Positions 10,701 through 35,040 of a stretch of 64,000 nt of DNA are shown here, piece after piece. Origin of the DNA: Ancistrus triradiatus. Its lineage: Eukaryota > Chordata > Actinopteri > Siluriformes > Loricariidae. The notes under the pieces were generated by a model. The model did no database searches. It saw only the letters and a program-made list of their open reading frames with translations, and had not been told where the DNA came from. The DNA lies in assembly GCA_025084515.1 (NCBI GenBank), contig JAJAGP010000050.1:375001-439000 (forward strand), given 5' to 3'. The translations under genes were made by a program, and so were the position numbers. Each line of letters starts with the position of its first letter. The first letter of the stretch is position 1.

Positions 10701-13700
10701 CGAATCGAACACATTAAGAATTTATTTAAAAAAAAAAAAAACTTTACTGAGCCGTTCTTCAACCGGCTCTACTGAGATGCAGCTGTTTTAGACCAATAGC
10801 GACATCTAGTGGCAGATTGTTTAATAGGTTCTGTGCTGCATCTAGATACTCGCCACAGATTTTTTTTTTTGGGCAGCATCCGGTAAGCTTGATGCTGTTT
10901 TTGGGAGTTTGAGGAAGTAGAAACTCTACATTTTCATAATTTCTCTATAGTGTAAAGCTATAGAGAATATATAGACAAATCCTTCAGAAGAGTGGATCCT
11001 GAGCTTCATGGACAATACCTTTCAAATCAGAGCTCTCTAGTGAATAATTTATTTTATTTTTTTAAACCCCCAGCAAATGTTCTAAGCTTGCAGAGCAGGA
11101 AGTTGTATTGGCCTCCTCAAATGTTTCTTCATACGATAGAAAATGTATCGTATTATGGAGCAAAAACAGCATTATTTATCATATTGTGAAAATTCTGTAT
11201 CATTGCACCCCTAGTATTAACACACACAATGTGTTATAATGGGAGTTCAGATAGCTGGGTTCAAAAGTATTATTTCAGCTGTGATCGATCTGTAATGTGT
11301 CGACTGTAGGGGTGTGTGTGTGTGTGTGTGTGTATTTGAACTGGCTTGTGATAACTGGTTCTGCTTTTACAGGTTCTGAAAAGCCAGAAACGACAGTGGA
11401 TAAATCAAAGGTACGTCCTCCTTATATATTGTTAGAGAGGTGGTGGTGGTTGTTGAAAGGGCTGTGCCTTACTTCCTGTTTTGACCATGGAAAATTGGAA
11501 GTACAGGAGGTCCCCAATTTACGATGGGGATATTTTTTAACATCCGTCATAAGTTGAACTTATTGTGCTGTTTAATATATACTGTGTGTGTATATATAAT
11601 GCATAGCCTACATGCTTACAAGTCTGACATTAAACTACAGTAGGGGAAAATCATTAATGCAAAGCTTATTTTTTTTCGTTGAGGAAAATGATTCAATATT
11701 ACACATTAGTGAGGGGCAAAACTAACTGCAACTAAATGTTTCCTGTAACTGTTGATCAGTCCTGCACACCGGCTTGGATGATTTTTAGCCCATTCCTCCG
11801 TACAGAACAGCTTCAGCTCTGGGATGTTGGTGGGTTTCCTCACGTTAGCTGCTCGCTTCAGGTCCTTCCACAACATTTCCATTGGATTTAGGTCAGGACT
11901 TTGACTTGGCCATTCCAAAACATGAACTTCATTCTTCTTTAACCATTCTTTGGTAGAACGACTTGTGTGCTTAGGGTCGTTGTCTTGCTGCATGACCCAC
12001 CTTCTCTTGAGATTCAGTTCATGGACAGATGTCCTGACATTTTCCTTTAGAATTTTGATATTCAGAAGTCATTGTTCCATCAATGATGGCAAGCCGCCCT
12101 GGCCCAGATGCAGCAAAACAGGCCCAAACCATGATACTACCACCACCATGTTTCATAGATGGGATAAGGTTCTTGGGCTGGAATGCAGTGTTTTCCTTTC
12201 TCCAAGCATAATGCTTTTCTTTTAAACCAAAACGTTTTTTGGTCTCATCCGTTCACAAAACATTCTTCCAGTAGCATTCTGACTTGTCCACGTGATCTTT
12301 AGCAAACTGCAGACGAGCAGCAATGTTCTTTTTGGAGAGCAGTGGCTTTCTCCTTGTAACCCTGCCATGCACACCATTGTTGTTCAGTGTTCTTCTGATG
12401 GTGGACTCATGAACATTAACATTAGCCAATTAGAGAGAGGCCTTCAGTTGCTTAGAAGTTACCCTGGTGTCCTTTGTGACTATGACTCTTGGAGTGATCT
12501 TTGTTGGTCGACCAGTCCTGGGGAGGGTAACAATGGTCTTGAATTTTCTTCCATTTGTACACAGTCTGTCTGACTGTGGATTGTTGGAGTCCAAACTCCT
12601 TAGAGATGGTTTTCTAACCTTTTCCAGCCTGAAGAGCATCAACAACTCTATCTGAGGTCCTCAGAAATCTCCTTTGTTCGTGCCATGATACACTTCCACA
12701 AATATATATCGCTTGCAGGGAAAATTCTTCTGAATGTGTATTTGTTTATTATTGGATTCCCATTGTAAAGTCGAAATATCGTATGTCAGGCCATCATAAA
12801 ACGGGGAGTACAGCAACTATTGTGCCTGTAAGGCTCATGATAGTAAAACACACTGAAGAGCATATTGGTTAAATGCATTGTCATTAATTTCCCATTTAAG
12901 TTCTGACCTTCTTAAAAAGGATGACTTGCTGCTTTTTACTCCACAATCCACTATACTGTAATCTATATTAATACTGGAACAGAACAGTACCCAAAGAGAA
13001 CATGACCCACTGTAGTGAATGTCCCATATATCCAGTTTTACAGACATGGAACAAGAGGGACAGCACAGCAAAACCGATCCGTTAGAGGTGGCCCAAAAGA
13101 ATCCAATGTTTAATCTAACATTTTCTTCATAACATTTTGATTTATCTTGAACTCAACAGAAGGAGGAAGAGGCTGCCCAGGTGGAGCTGGCCATATCTCA
13201 AGATCACACAATTCTGCCCAAATCTACCAAAAAAGGTGACCCTTTTCTCCTCCATCTTCTGCTTTTCGTTACTGGTGTTGGAAGTGTATTAATCATACGT
13301 GTTACTTTTTACAGCTTCTAAGAACAGCTCAAACTCAGAAGATGACGAAAATGTGGCACCTAAGAAAAAGGTCGGTCGGTGTACAAGCACACTGGTGTAC
13401 TTCAACTTTAATTAGATATAATTACATAAACTTGGCCGGCTGATTAATGACATTGATATAATCAGTATCGGCTGATATTAAAAAATGGTAGAATATAGAA
13501 ATGGAAAATGCAAAAAAATTGTTTTCCCGCATTAAAACTTGCAGCTCAAACTGGGACTGGAATTAAAAACAAAGATACTGCTACCATGTGCACTAATTTA
13601 ACATTGTTTATTTTTTGGCAAGTATTTATACAGTATTGTTTTTCCTGGAAACAAGATGTTAAGTGCAATAAAACCTTTTGTTTAAAAAAAAAAAAAAAAA

Positions 13701-16700
13701 AAGCTTTTATATTTAAGTTCTGCAATTTTTTCTTATTAATTTTATCGGTTGCCAAAAACCTTTATATGGCCGTTTTATATTGGCCATTGGTCATCCTGCT
13801 CTCCAAATATTGGCATCGACCCTTAAACTCTCATCGGTTTCATAAAACTGAATCTGATGCAGTCCTTCGTTACATTAACTCTTTTCTATTCACAACCTTA
13901 AATCTTTGTGTATAAAAGGGAAGGGCAAAGAAGGCTCCATCAACCAACAAGAAGGCCAGAGCACTCTCTGTGAGCAAGCAGAACAGCACAATTAGGAAGT
14001 AAGTTATGTACCATCATGCATCACTCAGTCCTATACATGTTACTTCTCCTGTCCTGCCGTGTTTAATGCTTAACACAATCTATGTTTCTGTTTTAAGATC
14101 ATCCAGGAAACCCTTGATCACCCCAGCTAGAGGTTTCGTAGACTCGTCCATCATTGGACCGACTCCTCTGATCACACCTCGCTTTGACTCCAGGTGAGTC
14201 TAGATGCAAGATGCTTTGTGTAAAGCCTTTACTGAGTTTCAGTCTAAAGAGCATTCTAGACCCATTTTACCATCAGGTGATTGGTTTTAAGGTGGCCAGC
14301 TTACATTTAGCAGATGCTCTAATCCTTACATCTTACAACTGATAGTCTTGTTAAATGTGAATGGTGGAACCACGGTTCTCGTCATTAATTTGTTCCAGAA
14401 GGCTTGTCAAAGTACCGAAAATGACGAGAACCAAAGCAAATTTTTCCCAATTGAATTAATCTGTTCCAGACAATAATCACTGTATAAGGAATTCTATTCA
14501 TTAATGGAGTTGTATTGTACTGATGCTTCCTGATTTACACTGGGGATATGTTCCAACAAATCCATCAGAAGTTAAAAGTAACATGATCTGTGCAGTTTGA
14601 GTATTTGAGCCGTCTAGAGTGCTTACTAGTGGAGCCTATGATAAATAAGTTACTGTTACTTAGTTACTGCAGATATGAACACTGAACCTACAGCTTCTCA
14701 TTGACAGCCAGCTTATTTTATAATGGTGTTGAAAAATCTCATGTAATATAGTGAGTATTGGATTGAAAGTGGGAAAAGTGAAAGCAACAAGGATTAACTC
14801 TGGGTGTTAGCATAGCTGCGAAGCATTAAATTCTTGTTTTGCTTCCATTTGGCTCTTACATTTTTGTAGGACCCATGGAGACTTATTTGAACGAAGAATA
14901 TAGTACTGTAGATGTAAAAGTAAAGAAACACAGCAGACATCTCTGAGCAAGGGCTATTGTGAACCTGAATAACTGTGTACTGAATCATGAATCATGAATT
15001 TTGGTGTGTGGTGCAAATATATCTGTAGAAATCTTCCAAAACAGATGATTGTCTTACAGAAAACTGCAAAATTGTTGAGTATATTGCACAGCTTTGTTTA
15101 GCTGGATTAAGGATGTGTAATGTGTAATGCATTCTGTCCTCTGTCAGGTTGCCCAAGACTCCTGCAGTGAGAGTTCCTCGGCACAGAGAGAAGGTCTACA
15201 GCATGTCTGTGAATGGCTCTCCTATCGCTGGAGGCACAGAGGACATCATCATCAACGTTCCACTGGGCAATGGAGAGGTTGGTGCTACGCCAACGCTGTG
15301 GTGCCTTCCATACGTATACACACTCACTGGCCACTTTATTAGGTGTACCGATTTGCGTTCTGAACTGCCTTGATTATTTTTGGCATGGATTCAACAAGGT
15401 GCTGAAAACATTCCTCAGATATTTTGGTCCTTATTGGCGTATCATCACGCAGTTGCTGCAGATTTCTCAGCTGAACATCCATGATCTGAATTTCCTGTGC
15501 CACCCCATCCCAAAGTTGCTTTATTGGATTAAGATCTGGTGACTGTGGAGGCCATTTGAGTACAGTGACCTCCTGTTAAAGAATCCATTTGGAGATGATT
15601 TTAGCTTTGTGACGTTGCTGGAAGTAGCCATCAGAAGATACACTGTGGTCATAAAGGGATAGACATGATCAGCAACAATACTCAGTGTGGCATGGCATTT
15701 AAACAATGCTCAGCTGGTACTAAGGGACCCAGTGGGTGCCAGGAAAATATCCCTCGCACCATTACGCCACCAGCTTGAACCGTCTATTATATGGCGGGAT
15801 GGATCCATGCTTTCGTATTGTTTATGCCAAATTCTGACCCTACCATCTGAATGTCGCAGCAAAAATCAAGACTCCTCAGACCAGGCAATTTTCTGTTGGG
15901 CTAATTTTGGTGAATTGTAGCTTTGTGATAGAATTGTGGTCTTCTGCTGCTGTAGCCCAACTGCCTCAAGATTTGACATGTGCATTGAGATGCTCTTTGG
16001 CATACCTTTGTTGTATCGAGCGGTTGAGGTGCTGTTGTTTTTCTATCAGCTCGACGGACTCTGGCCATTCTCCCCTGACCTCTGGTATCAACAAGGCATT
16101 TTCACCCAGAGCACTGCACCCGCTGAGTAGATATTCTTTCCGAACCATTCTCTTTAAACCCTAGAGATAGCTGTGTGAAAATCGCAGGACATGAGCAGTT
16201 TCTGAAATATTCAGACCAGCCCATCTAGCACCAACAACCATGCCTCACAACACACCTTACACATTGGAGAAAGTGAGCAGCCACTTTCTGAATAACTCCA
16301 AATCAATCTCATGTCTGCCACTTTGTCCTGTTCTAACCCCAGACAGAACGTGATGTTCATGACAGATTAAATCAGATAGGATTTGAGTGGAAGAAACCTA
16401 CAAATCAAATGTTCAGTTTGAATTTTGCAAACTACACTTTATACTTACGCCAAAAGTAAACAAATGTTATTGTTAATGACTCGGGTAATAATTGGGTTTC
16501 TACTGTGAAATATTAATACTAAATAATTAAGTTCTTCTTTTTCTGGAGAGTATATACTGCATTTCAGTCTCCACAAAGCATTCGGTAGCCGTTTTCCTGC
16601 CACCAACTACTATGCCTCATACAAAGTCATTGAATCGCCCTTCTTCCCCACTTTGCACAGTTTGAATTGACCATGCCTAAATGCTTCAAGATTCTGCCAT

Positions 16701-17941
16701 ATGATTGGCTGATTAGATATTTAAGAAGTCATGGTGTACCTACCTAATAAAGTGGGCTATGTGTGTGTTTAGAATACTGCATGGGGTACCAGCTATTGAC
16801 TAAGGGTGGATGTGTAATGGGGACTGTGGTAGCCTAGTGGGTAAGGTACTGGACTATGGACAAGAAGGTCCAGGGTTCAAATCCCACCTCTGCCAAGCTG
16901 CCACTGTTGGGTCCTTGACCCCTTAACCCACAATTGCTTGGATTGTAAGACTGTACTAATTGTAAGTCGCTCTGGATAAGGGCGTCTGCTAAATGCTGTA
17001 AATGTAATTCCATTCTATGAACACCCCAAATCAGCAGCAGCCCCTTGTCTTTTCAGTGTATTCAGCTCCTGGCCAGTGAGATGGATTCTGTTGACCTGAC
17101 ACAGTTGGATGACAAGGCGATTCGCAATATCAGGAAACTGCAGGTATGCTTTTATCATCAGACGTGTTCAATCTCTAATAATAATCCAAATATTTCTGTT
17201 TAGTAATGCGCTCCATTTGTTTGCACAGCATCGACTCACAGCTCTCTGTGGAACATCTAAGTGACCTGACTAATCGGTTCAGTCCAAACACCATCCTGCA
17301 ATTTTAATTGTGATCGTGTTCAGGAGACTCGTCAGTTTTTGTTTTAACGTTCACCATTTTAATGTCGTCTTCATTCCTGTTGTAAACTATCCTGGGCATT
17401 TTTCACTACTGCAGTTTTTGTAAATATTTACACCAATGCTCCTTTTCCTGTTCTGTTTGACAGATGTTTTTAATTTGTAATCTGTATTCTTTACTGCTGC
17501 TGTTCTCTGTACAGTTCTGGTTGTTTGAGCTGGAAGATGAAAATGCACAAAGAGCACACACCTTATCTTTAGTATTCTTGTAAATGACTTAAATACAAAT
17601 TGCTTGAGTGCTACAAGTGTTGCTTGTTTTAATCTCATGTATAAAAAATTTAGTTATAATGAATATGCAAATAAGAACAATTTTCTTGGCTGAGCAATGC
17701 CATGCAGATTAAATTTATGTATACAACAAGCTACAACCCGGAACGATTGGAATTGCACCTTGGAGAAAGTGAGAGGAAACTTCTGCAATACCTGACAGTC
17801 AGGCTAGGTGCCATTTTCTTGATGTTCATGACAGATTAAATGACAGTTAGGACTTGTGGACGAAACCTACAAATTACATGTGCAGTTTGAATTTTGTAAA
17901 CTTCACTTTTTTTTCAGTCATTGGAAAAAGAGGCCGAATAA
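7619..17941 (+). CDS. cdca8: cdca8 (borealin), complete ten-exon coding gene
   Basis: Borealin is the chromosomal passenger complex subunit that binds survivin and INCENP and helps place Aurora B at centromeres and the spindle midzone. Coding exons: 7619-7712, 10181-10309, 11373-11410, 13160-13235, 13315-13370, 13919-13998, 14098-14193, 15148-15277, 17057-17143 and 17918-17941. All junctions are GT..AG and phases agree, giving 269 codons plus TAA (human 280). The basic N-terminus MAPRKRT and the helix holding DNLYN, LP.A.R.MNW and YF form the CPC bundle segment (about residues 20-75). A lysine/serine-rich linker follows, then TPLITPRFDSR (about 180-190) and the C-terminal region with Y.MS.NGSP and QLLASEMD. 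The last exon gives only SLEKEAE, shorter than the human tail. Introns carry hAT, Tc1 and SINE insertions. Confidence 0.93.
8119..8285 (+). mobile_element. Tc1 subfamily A 3' end fragment
   Basis: Matches the terminal part of the copy at 4840-5037 (ATATTGGATCATT, AAATGAC, AAAGGGTTCACAAAC) with many substitutions. It lies in cdca8 intron 1. Confidence 0.65.
8290..9570 (-). mobile_element. Degenerate Tc1-like element
   Basis: Minus strand still reads QQNNAHPHTERVSQEHLC and LPWPAWPQDLSPSEHL, the second and third catalytic regions of a Tc1 transposase. The rest is decayed. Related to the copies at 34130-35040 and 47010-48150. Confidence 0.65.
9787..9970 (-). mobile_element. tRNA-derived SINE
   Basis: On the minus strand: box A-like GTAGCCTAGCAG, box B-like GGGTTCAAATCCC and the 3' tail CAAGTCGCTCCAGATAAGGG. 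The same family occurs at 16815-17010, 44188-44385 and 52927-53133. Confidence 0.8.
10181..10309 (+). CDS. cdca8: cdca8 coding exon 2 (CPC helix)
   Basis: Acceptor TTTGACACAG and donor TTTG|GTATGT, phase 1 to 1. It encodes the long helix with NNLLKDADNLYNMAL and MNWIQYF, the most borealin-like stretch, which packs with survivin and INCENP in the family. Confidence 0.94.
10647..11213. mobile_element. hAT MITE in cdca8 intron 2
   Basis: 567 bp, inverted ends TAGGGGTG / CACCCCTA with a perfect 8-bp duplication GTATTAAC at 10639-10646 and 11214-11221. Confidence 0.85.
11312..11333. repeat. (GT)n microsatellite
   Basis: About eleven GT units in cdca8 intron 2, shortly before exon 3. Confidence 0.9.
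11373..11410 (+). CDS. cdca8: cdca8 coding exon 3
   Basis: A 38-nt exon between TTTTACAG and GTACGT, phase 1 to 0, encoding SEKPETTVDKSK. It is too short to recognise alone; phase and splice sites place it. Confidence 0.8.
11505..12812. mobile_element. MITE interrupted by a Tc1 copy
   Basis: Ends resemble each other inverted: left GTACAGGAGGTCCCCAATTT with ACGATGG, right (read inward) GTACTCCCCGTTTTATGATGG. Between them lies a Tc1 subfamily A copy. Confidence 0.5.
11675..12715 (-). mobile_element. Tc1 subfamily A copy in cdca8 intron 3
   Basis: Minus strand reads MQQDNDPKHTSRSTKEWLKK and SPDLNPMEMLWKDLKRA. Upstream HTH parts (QSDRLCTNGRKF region) are frameshifted. The catalytic Glu is kept (PMEM) but frames are broken, and both terminal repeats look incomplete. 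Confidence 0.8.
13160..13235 (+). CDS. cdca8: cdca8 coding exon 4
   Basis: Acceptor ACTCAACAG, donor AAAAAG|GTGACC, phase 0 to 1. Encodes KEEEAAQVELAISQDHTILP and a lysine-rich end, in the poorly conserved linker. Confidence 0.82.
13315..13370 (+). CDS. cdca8: cdca8 coding exon 5
   Basis: Acceptor TTTTTACAG, donor AAAAAG|GTCGGT (weak), phase 1 to 0. Encodes a serine/acidic stretch ending APKKK. Confidence 0.78.
13431..13885. mobile_element. Decayed repeat in cdca8 intron 5
   Basis: ATCGGCTGATAT-like and ATTGGCATCGACCCT-like words near the two edges recall a fish hAT MITE family; an 18-base A-run lies at 13684. Weak. Confidence 0.3.
13919..13998 (+). CDS. cdca8: cdca8 coding exon 6 (basic linker)
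   Basis: Acceptor TATAAAAG, donor AGGAA|GTAAGT, phase 0 to 2. Encodes GRAKKAPSTNKKARALSVSK and a few more residues; strongly basic, as in the borealin linker. Confidence 0.85.
14098..14193 (+). CDS. cdca8: cdca8 coding exon 7 (TPRFDSR motif)
   Basis: Acceptor CTGTTTTAAG, donor CCAG|GTGAGT, phase 2 to 2. Ends with PTPLITPRFDS(R), a conserved borealin signature. Confidence 0.92.
14275..14640. repeat. SINE 3' scrap and unclassified repeat
   Basis: 14300-14345 matches the SINE tail inverted (TTACATTTAGCAGATGCT). 14360-14480 has GGTTCTCGTCATTAA and, inverted, ATGACGAGAACC, suggesting a small foldback element. The rest of intron 7 up to 15147 shows nothing further. Confidence 0.4.
15148..15277 (+). 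CDS. cdca8: cdca8 coding exon 8
   Basis: Acceptor CTCTGTCAG, donor GGAGAG|GTTGGT, phase 2 to 0. Encodes LPKTPAVRVPR, then YSMSVNGSPIAGG and IIINVPLGNGE, matching the start of the borealin C-terminal dimerisation region. Confidence 0.92.
15317..16762 (-). mobile_element. Degenerate Tc1/mariner-type element in cdca8 intron 8
   Basis: Inverted ends CACTTTATTAGGTGTACC (left) and GGTGTACCTACCTAATAAAG (right). The interior is a decayed minus-strand DDE transposase, recognisable near 15520-15700 (complement of a PDLNPI-like region) and 15790-15900. Confidence 0.7.
16815..17012 (+). mobile_element. tRNA-derived SINE
   Basis: GTAGCCTAGTGGGTAAGG, box B GGGTTCAAATCCC, then the tail GTAAGTCGCTCTGGATAAGG ending TGTAAATGTAA. 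It ends 44 nt before cdca8 exon 9. Confidence 0.85.
17057..17143 (+). CDS. cdca8: cdca8 coding exon 9
   Basis: Acceptor TGTCTTTTCAG, donor CTGCAG|GTATGC, phase 0 to 0. Encodes CIQLLASEMDSVDLTQLDD and AIRNIRKLQ, aligning with the human LLASDLQ..QLD.EA..NIKKL segment. Confidence 0.92.
17918..17941 (+). CDS. cdca8: cdca8 coding exon 10 (terminal)
   Basis: A long T-tract ending TTTTCAG precedes SLEKEAE and TAA. Only seven residues follow the penultimate exon, against about seventeen after the same point in human. The stop overlaps an AATAAA hexamer at 17937-17942. Confidence 0.75.
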   Translation, partial: SLEKEAE

Positions 17942-18018
17942 AGCCACGTCTTTGGAATAGGAGGATCTGACAACCCTGTCAGGTTAAGCTCCTGCACATG
18001 TGTAGAATGAGAGTGTTT

Positions 18019-18024
18019 ATTAAA
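18019..18024 (+). promoter_or_regulatory. Candidate poly(A) signal of cdca8
   Basis: ATTAAA 78 nt after the cdca8 stop, a common variant hexamer. The AATAAA overlapping the stop (17937-17942) and AAATAAA near 18864 are alternatives. Confidence 0.4.
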
Positions 18025-18944
18025 AATGGGTAACTGGTATACATGCTGTACGTAATACAATTACAGGGATAAAATCCAGCTCTCACTTGGATTTCTTAAT
18101 CTGATTTCTACATTGGAGTGTGCTGGACACATGACTGACCGGATTATTAAGTGCATGTATTTTGCAGTTCGTCACTCAACGAAATTTCTGTAAAAACATG
18201 TCTAAATCCTCCAGTTCTGGCTTGAGATAGTACTGCTTTGCAGGAACATTTAAACACAACAGATGAGTTTATTTACTAACTGAAGTTTAAAATTGAACTA
18301 GCATAGCTTTAGGCTTTTAAGAACAAAACCCAAACAGCTGTCAGCTGTACTCCAGCCTCCTCTTATGTCATCATTGACTATGTAGTTTGAGGTGTGCCTG
18401 GAAATTGTTACAGAAATTAAGTGATGTATTAAAAGACCGTCATTAGTTATTTCTAAATTAGCCTCACAGATCCAGTTTGCCACAGAGGGCAGGCACCAAA
18501 TGTCAAGTCAGATTTGTCTATAGCACTTTTTACAATGGAGCATCATCTCAAAGCAGCTTTATAATTTTAGATCATATTCTAACCTCTGTGGCCATTCCCA
18601 AATTGAGCAAGCCTAGGCAAGGAAAAACTGCAAAACAGACCCATCCACCTTGGGAGGATTGGACTGATTGGCTACAGGAGGAAAGCTTTAGATTTTATTT
18701 TATTAAACAATTACATATATACTGAAATTTCAGTATGTCATCTAACAATTAAACCATGTGTATATGCATAGTGTATGTAAACATAGCAGGTTGAGGGAAG
18801 AGAATGCTTTTCCCATGATGTTTCACTGTGTATTTATTTAATTGTTTAGGATGATTGGACACAAAATAAAAATAACATTTGCTGATTTCCATAGCTTATG
18901 ACAATATATATAATATGCATCCTATATTTGTGTTTCCTCACGCA
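18025..18944. other. Intergenic, cdca8 3' side
   Basis: AT-rich spacer between convergent cdca8 and the PH adaptor. I see no gene or clear repeat. Confidence 0.5.
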
Positions 18945-19590
18945 CTTTCTATTTTATTAGTTCCACTTACTACTATAGAAGCACTTTATAGTTCTACAAT
19001 TCTGTTTCTTTACATACTTTGTTATTCCGCTTTACTCTGTTCTATAACAATCAGGACCCCCACAGATCAGGTACTATTTGGGTGGTGGACGATTCTCAGC
19101 ACTGCAATGACACTGATGGGGTGGTGGTGATGGTGTGCAAGTGTGTGTTGTGTTGGTACGAGTGGATCAGACACAGCAGTGCTGCTGGAGTTTTAAACAC
19201 CTCAGTGTCACTTCTGGACTGAAAATATTCCACCTACCAAAAAATCCCAGCCACCAGCATCCTGTGGCTACAGATGAAGGATTTGAGGATGACGAACATC
19301 TACAAGGTGGAGTAATATGGTAGGTGTGTCTAATAGACAGCACAGTGAGTGAACAATGTTTAAAACTCCAGCAGCACTGCTGTGTCTGATCCATTCATAC
19401 CATCACCCAAATAGTACCTGATCTGTGGGGGTCTTGACCATTAGAGAGCAAAGGGACGGGGACTAAAAGTATGTAGAGAAACATGTAAACCGATTTCGTA
19501 GAACTACAGAGTGCTTCTATATGGTACGTGCAACTGATCAAATGGACAATGAGTGTAGAACCAAGGAGTTGTACACAATGTGATCAGTGA
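18945..19590. mobile_element. Foldback MITE (long inverted repeats)
   Basis: The right half is an imperfect inverted copy of the left: GATCAGGTACTATTTGGGT against ACCCAAATAGTACCTGATC, and CAGACACAGCAGTGCTGCTG against CAGCAGCACTGCTGTGTCTG. Same family at 28345-30470 and 51003-51465. Confidence 0.75.
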
Positions 19591-19747
19591 GTGTGTGTGT
19601 TTGAAAGATAAAGAATTACAGCATCTACACTAACATGAGATCAAACTATGCTGCACTTTAAATTACAATAACATTGGTACACAGCCATGTTCAGCAGTAC
19701 ATTTGAAATGTTGATCCTCGCTCTCCAGCTTTACTTCTGTGGGTTCT

Positions 19748-19753
19748 TTTATT
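19748..19753 (-). promoter_or_regulatory. Candidate poly(A) signal of PH adaptor
   Basis: AATAAA on the minus strand about 305 nt after the TGA. Confidence 0.45.
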
Positions 19754-20056
19754 TCAGAGCAGAGTCATGTCTCAGCTAATCAATCAATCCACCCAATAGA
19801 TAGATTGATAGTTTACCAAATACCTATCAGAACGGCAAACTGAAAACGATCAGAGACTCCTGTTTATGTACTGAACTATGAAAAACGAATCTGCATAAAT
19901 GTGAAAGCAAATTGAAATGTAATCAATTCAAGCTTAATTACTGACTGACAGATGTAACTCGGGCTACTGAATATGGGATCGTAATAGGTGTGTACTGAAC
20001 TAAATGTAAGATAAACATGCTGTGGGCAGTAGAGATCGAACATATCTTTGCGTTCC

Positions 20057-33394
<13,338 letters not shown>

Positions 33395-34129
33395 GTTCAC
33401 CTCCCGCTCTGCTGCTGATGTCTGAGCTCTTAGTACCACTTTGGGCAGAGGTGTAACACACATACACACACTTCCTATTTTAGAGGTCCTAATTCAGGAT
33501 ATAAAACACTTTCTTTTCCACTTCTGTGTTTTACTTGACAGAGATGCATTGTCCAGTTAAGCAGACCCTTGGGTCATTCTTTGGGACATGAATTAAGGCT
33601 TCCTCATTAAATTCAATATAATACTGAATATAAGTCAAAGGAGTTACAAGCTCATCATTCATTTTAATATTAATAAACATATAGTATTAATGATTTAATT
33701 ATAGTGACATCATGCTGTGCAAACTTATTGTAATCTTTGGTTAAATACATAATTATTGGTAATATTCTAAATAGAAAACACAAACTTCCACAGAGAACAA
33801 ACTTGGCATACTTCTTGTACTTTATGATGCTCCATTGCTGCTAATATTCTGAACTGGATTTAATGGAAAATATTAAAACAAAGTTCTAGGCATCATGTCT
33901 GTCAATATATAGTAACAATATGAAAGTATAGTAACCTTTTTGGCAGAAATCAGCCTTTGAATGTTTTCGAAAGAACGGCCTGTGTTCGTTCTTTAGGAGT
34001 TTTTATTCTCCCATAACAATAACTTAAATAACATTAAAATCTGTGGAATAAGGCCATTCCAAAACCTTGCTTCTTAATGTAGTACAAGGATGATGTCAAT
34101 GTACATTTTAAATTACTGTGTTTTTGTAA
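33395..34129. other. 5' flank of PH adaptor
   Basis: Should hold the promoter and 5' UTR of the minus-strand PH adaptor. AT-rich; no convincing TATA box or CpG cluster seen. Confidence 0.35.
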
Positions 34130-35040
34130 GAGTCTAGGATGGTCGTCCTCTAGGCTGTTCTGAGCCAGCTGTTAGATGTTGGGAGCAGTGGTTCCATGAG
34201 GGCATGCACACAGCAAACAGGCTCCAGACGACCCAAACAGACCACCAGTAGAGAGGATCATTTGATCTGCAGACAAGCACGAGCAGCTCCCACAGTTTTG
34301 TTGTCCAACATCCAGACACAGGTGGCACCTTCGCTATACGCAACTGTCTCTGCCCGAACCACTTCCAGGCGCTTGGCAATAGGAATATGTTAGATCACGA
34401 TGCCCATTACGTGTTGTACTGTTGACAGCCAGCCACTGTTGCCTTCGTTTGCAGTTGTGTCATGAATAAGAAACTTGGACTGCTACGAACTGGGACCGTA
34501 TTCTCTTTAATGACAAATGCAGGTTTTGTTTGGAAACTGCCGATGGTCGGGTTCAAGTATGGAGGCCTCGTGGTGAGCGCTTCAGTCCTGACTTTGCTGT
34601 GGAGCAACACTCAGGCCCAACTGCCGATGTGATGATCTGGGGAGCCATCGCATACGACAGTCAGTCACCCATAGTAGTGATACGAGGGACACTAACAGAT
34701 CAGTGATAAGTGCAGGACATCCTGGGCCACGTGTTCCTGGGCCAGAGCTTCCAACTGGAATGTTTCAGCAGGAGAATGCTCAGCCAAAAACAGCAAGCGT
34801 TTCCCGGGATTGCCTCACTCCCTTGGCCTGCCTGCTAGATTTATCACCAAATTAAGCAGTTGTGGGGCTGTGATGCTAGCTTCAGCAACCTAGAAGTGTA
34901 CAGGATTCTACACTTCCAGCTGCAACATCTCTAGACAAATGCCTTGCAGGATACCAACATGTGTGCCTCCATGCTTAACTGCATCTTATCTTGTACCCAG
35001 GATAGAGGTGACCGAACAGGGTACTAGAGCCTCCTTTCAA
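34130..35040 (+). mobile_element. Degenerate Tc1-like element
   Basis: Tc1-type words remain on plus (GCATACAGGAGAATGC-like DNA-binding and the PGIASLPWPA region near 34800-34850). Same family as 47010-48150. Confidence 0.55.
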
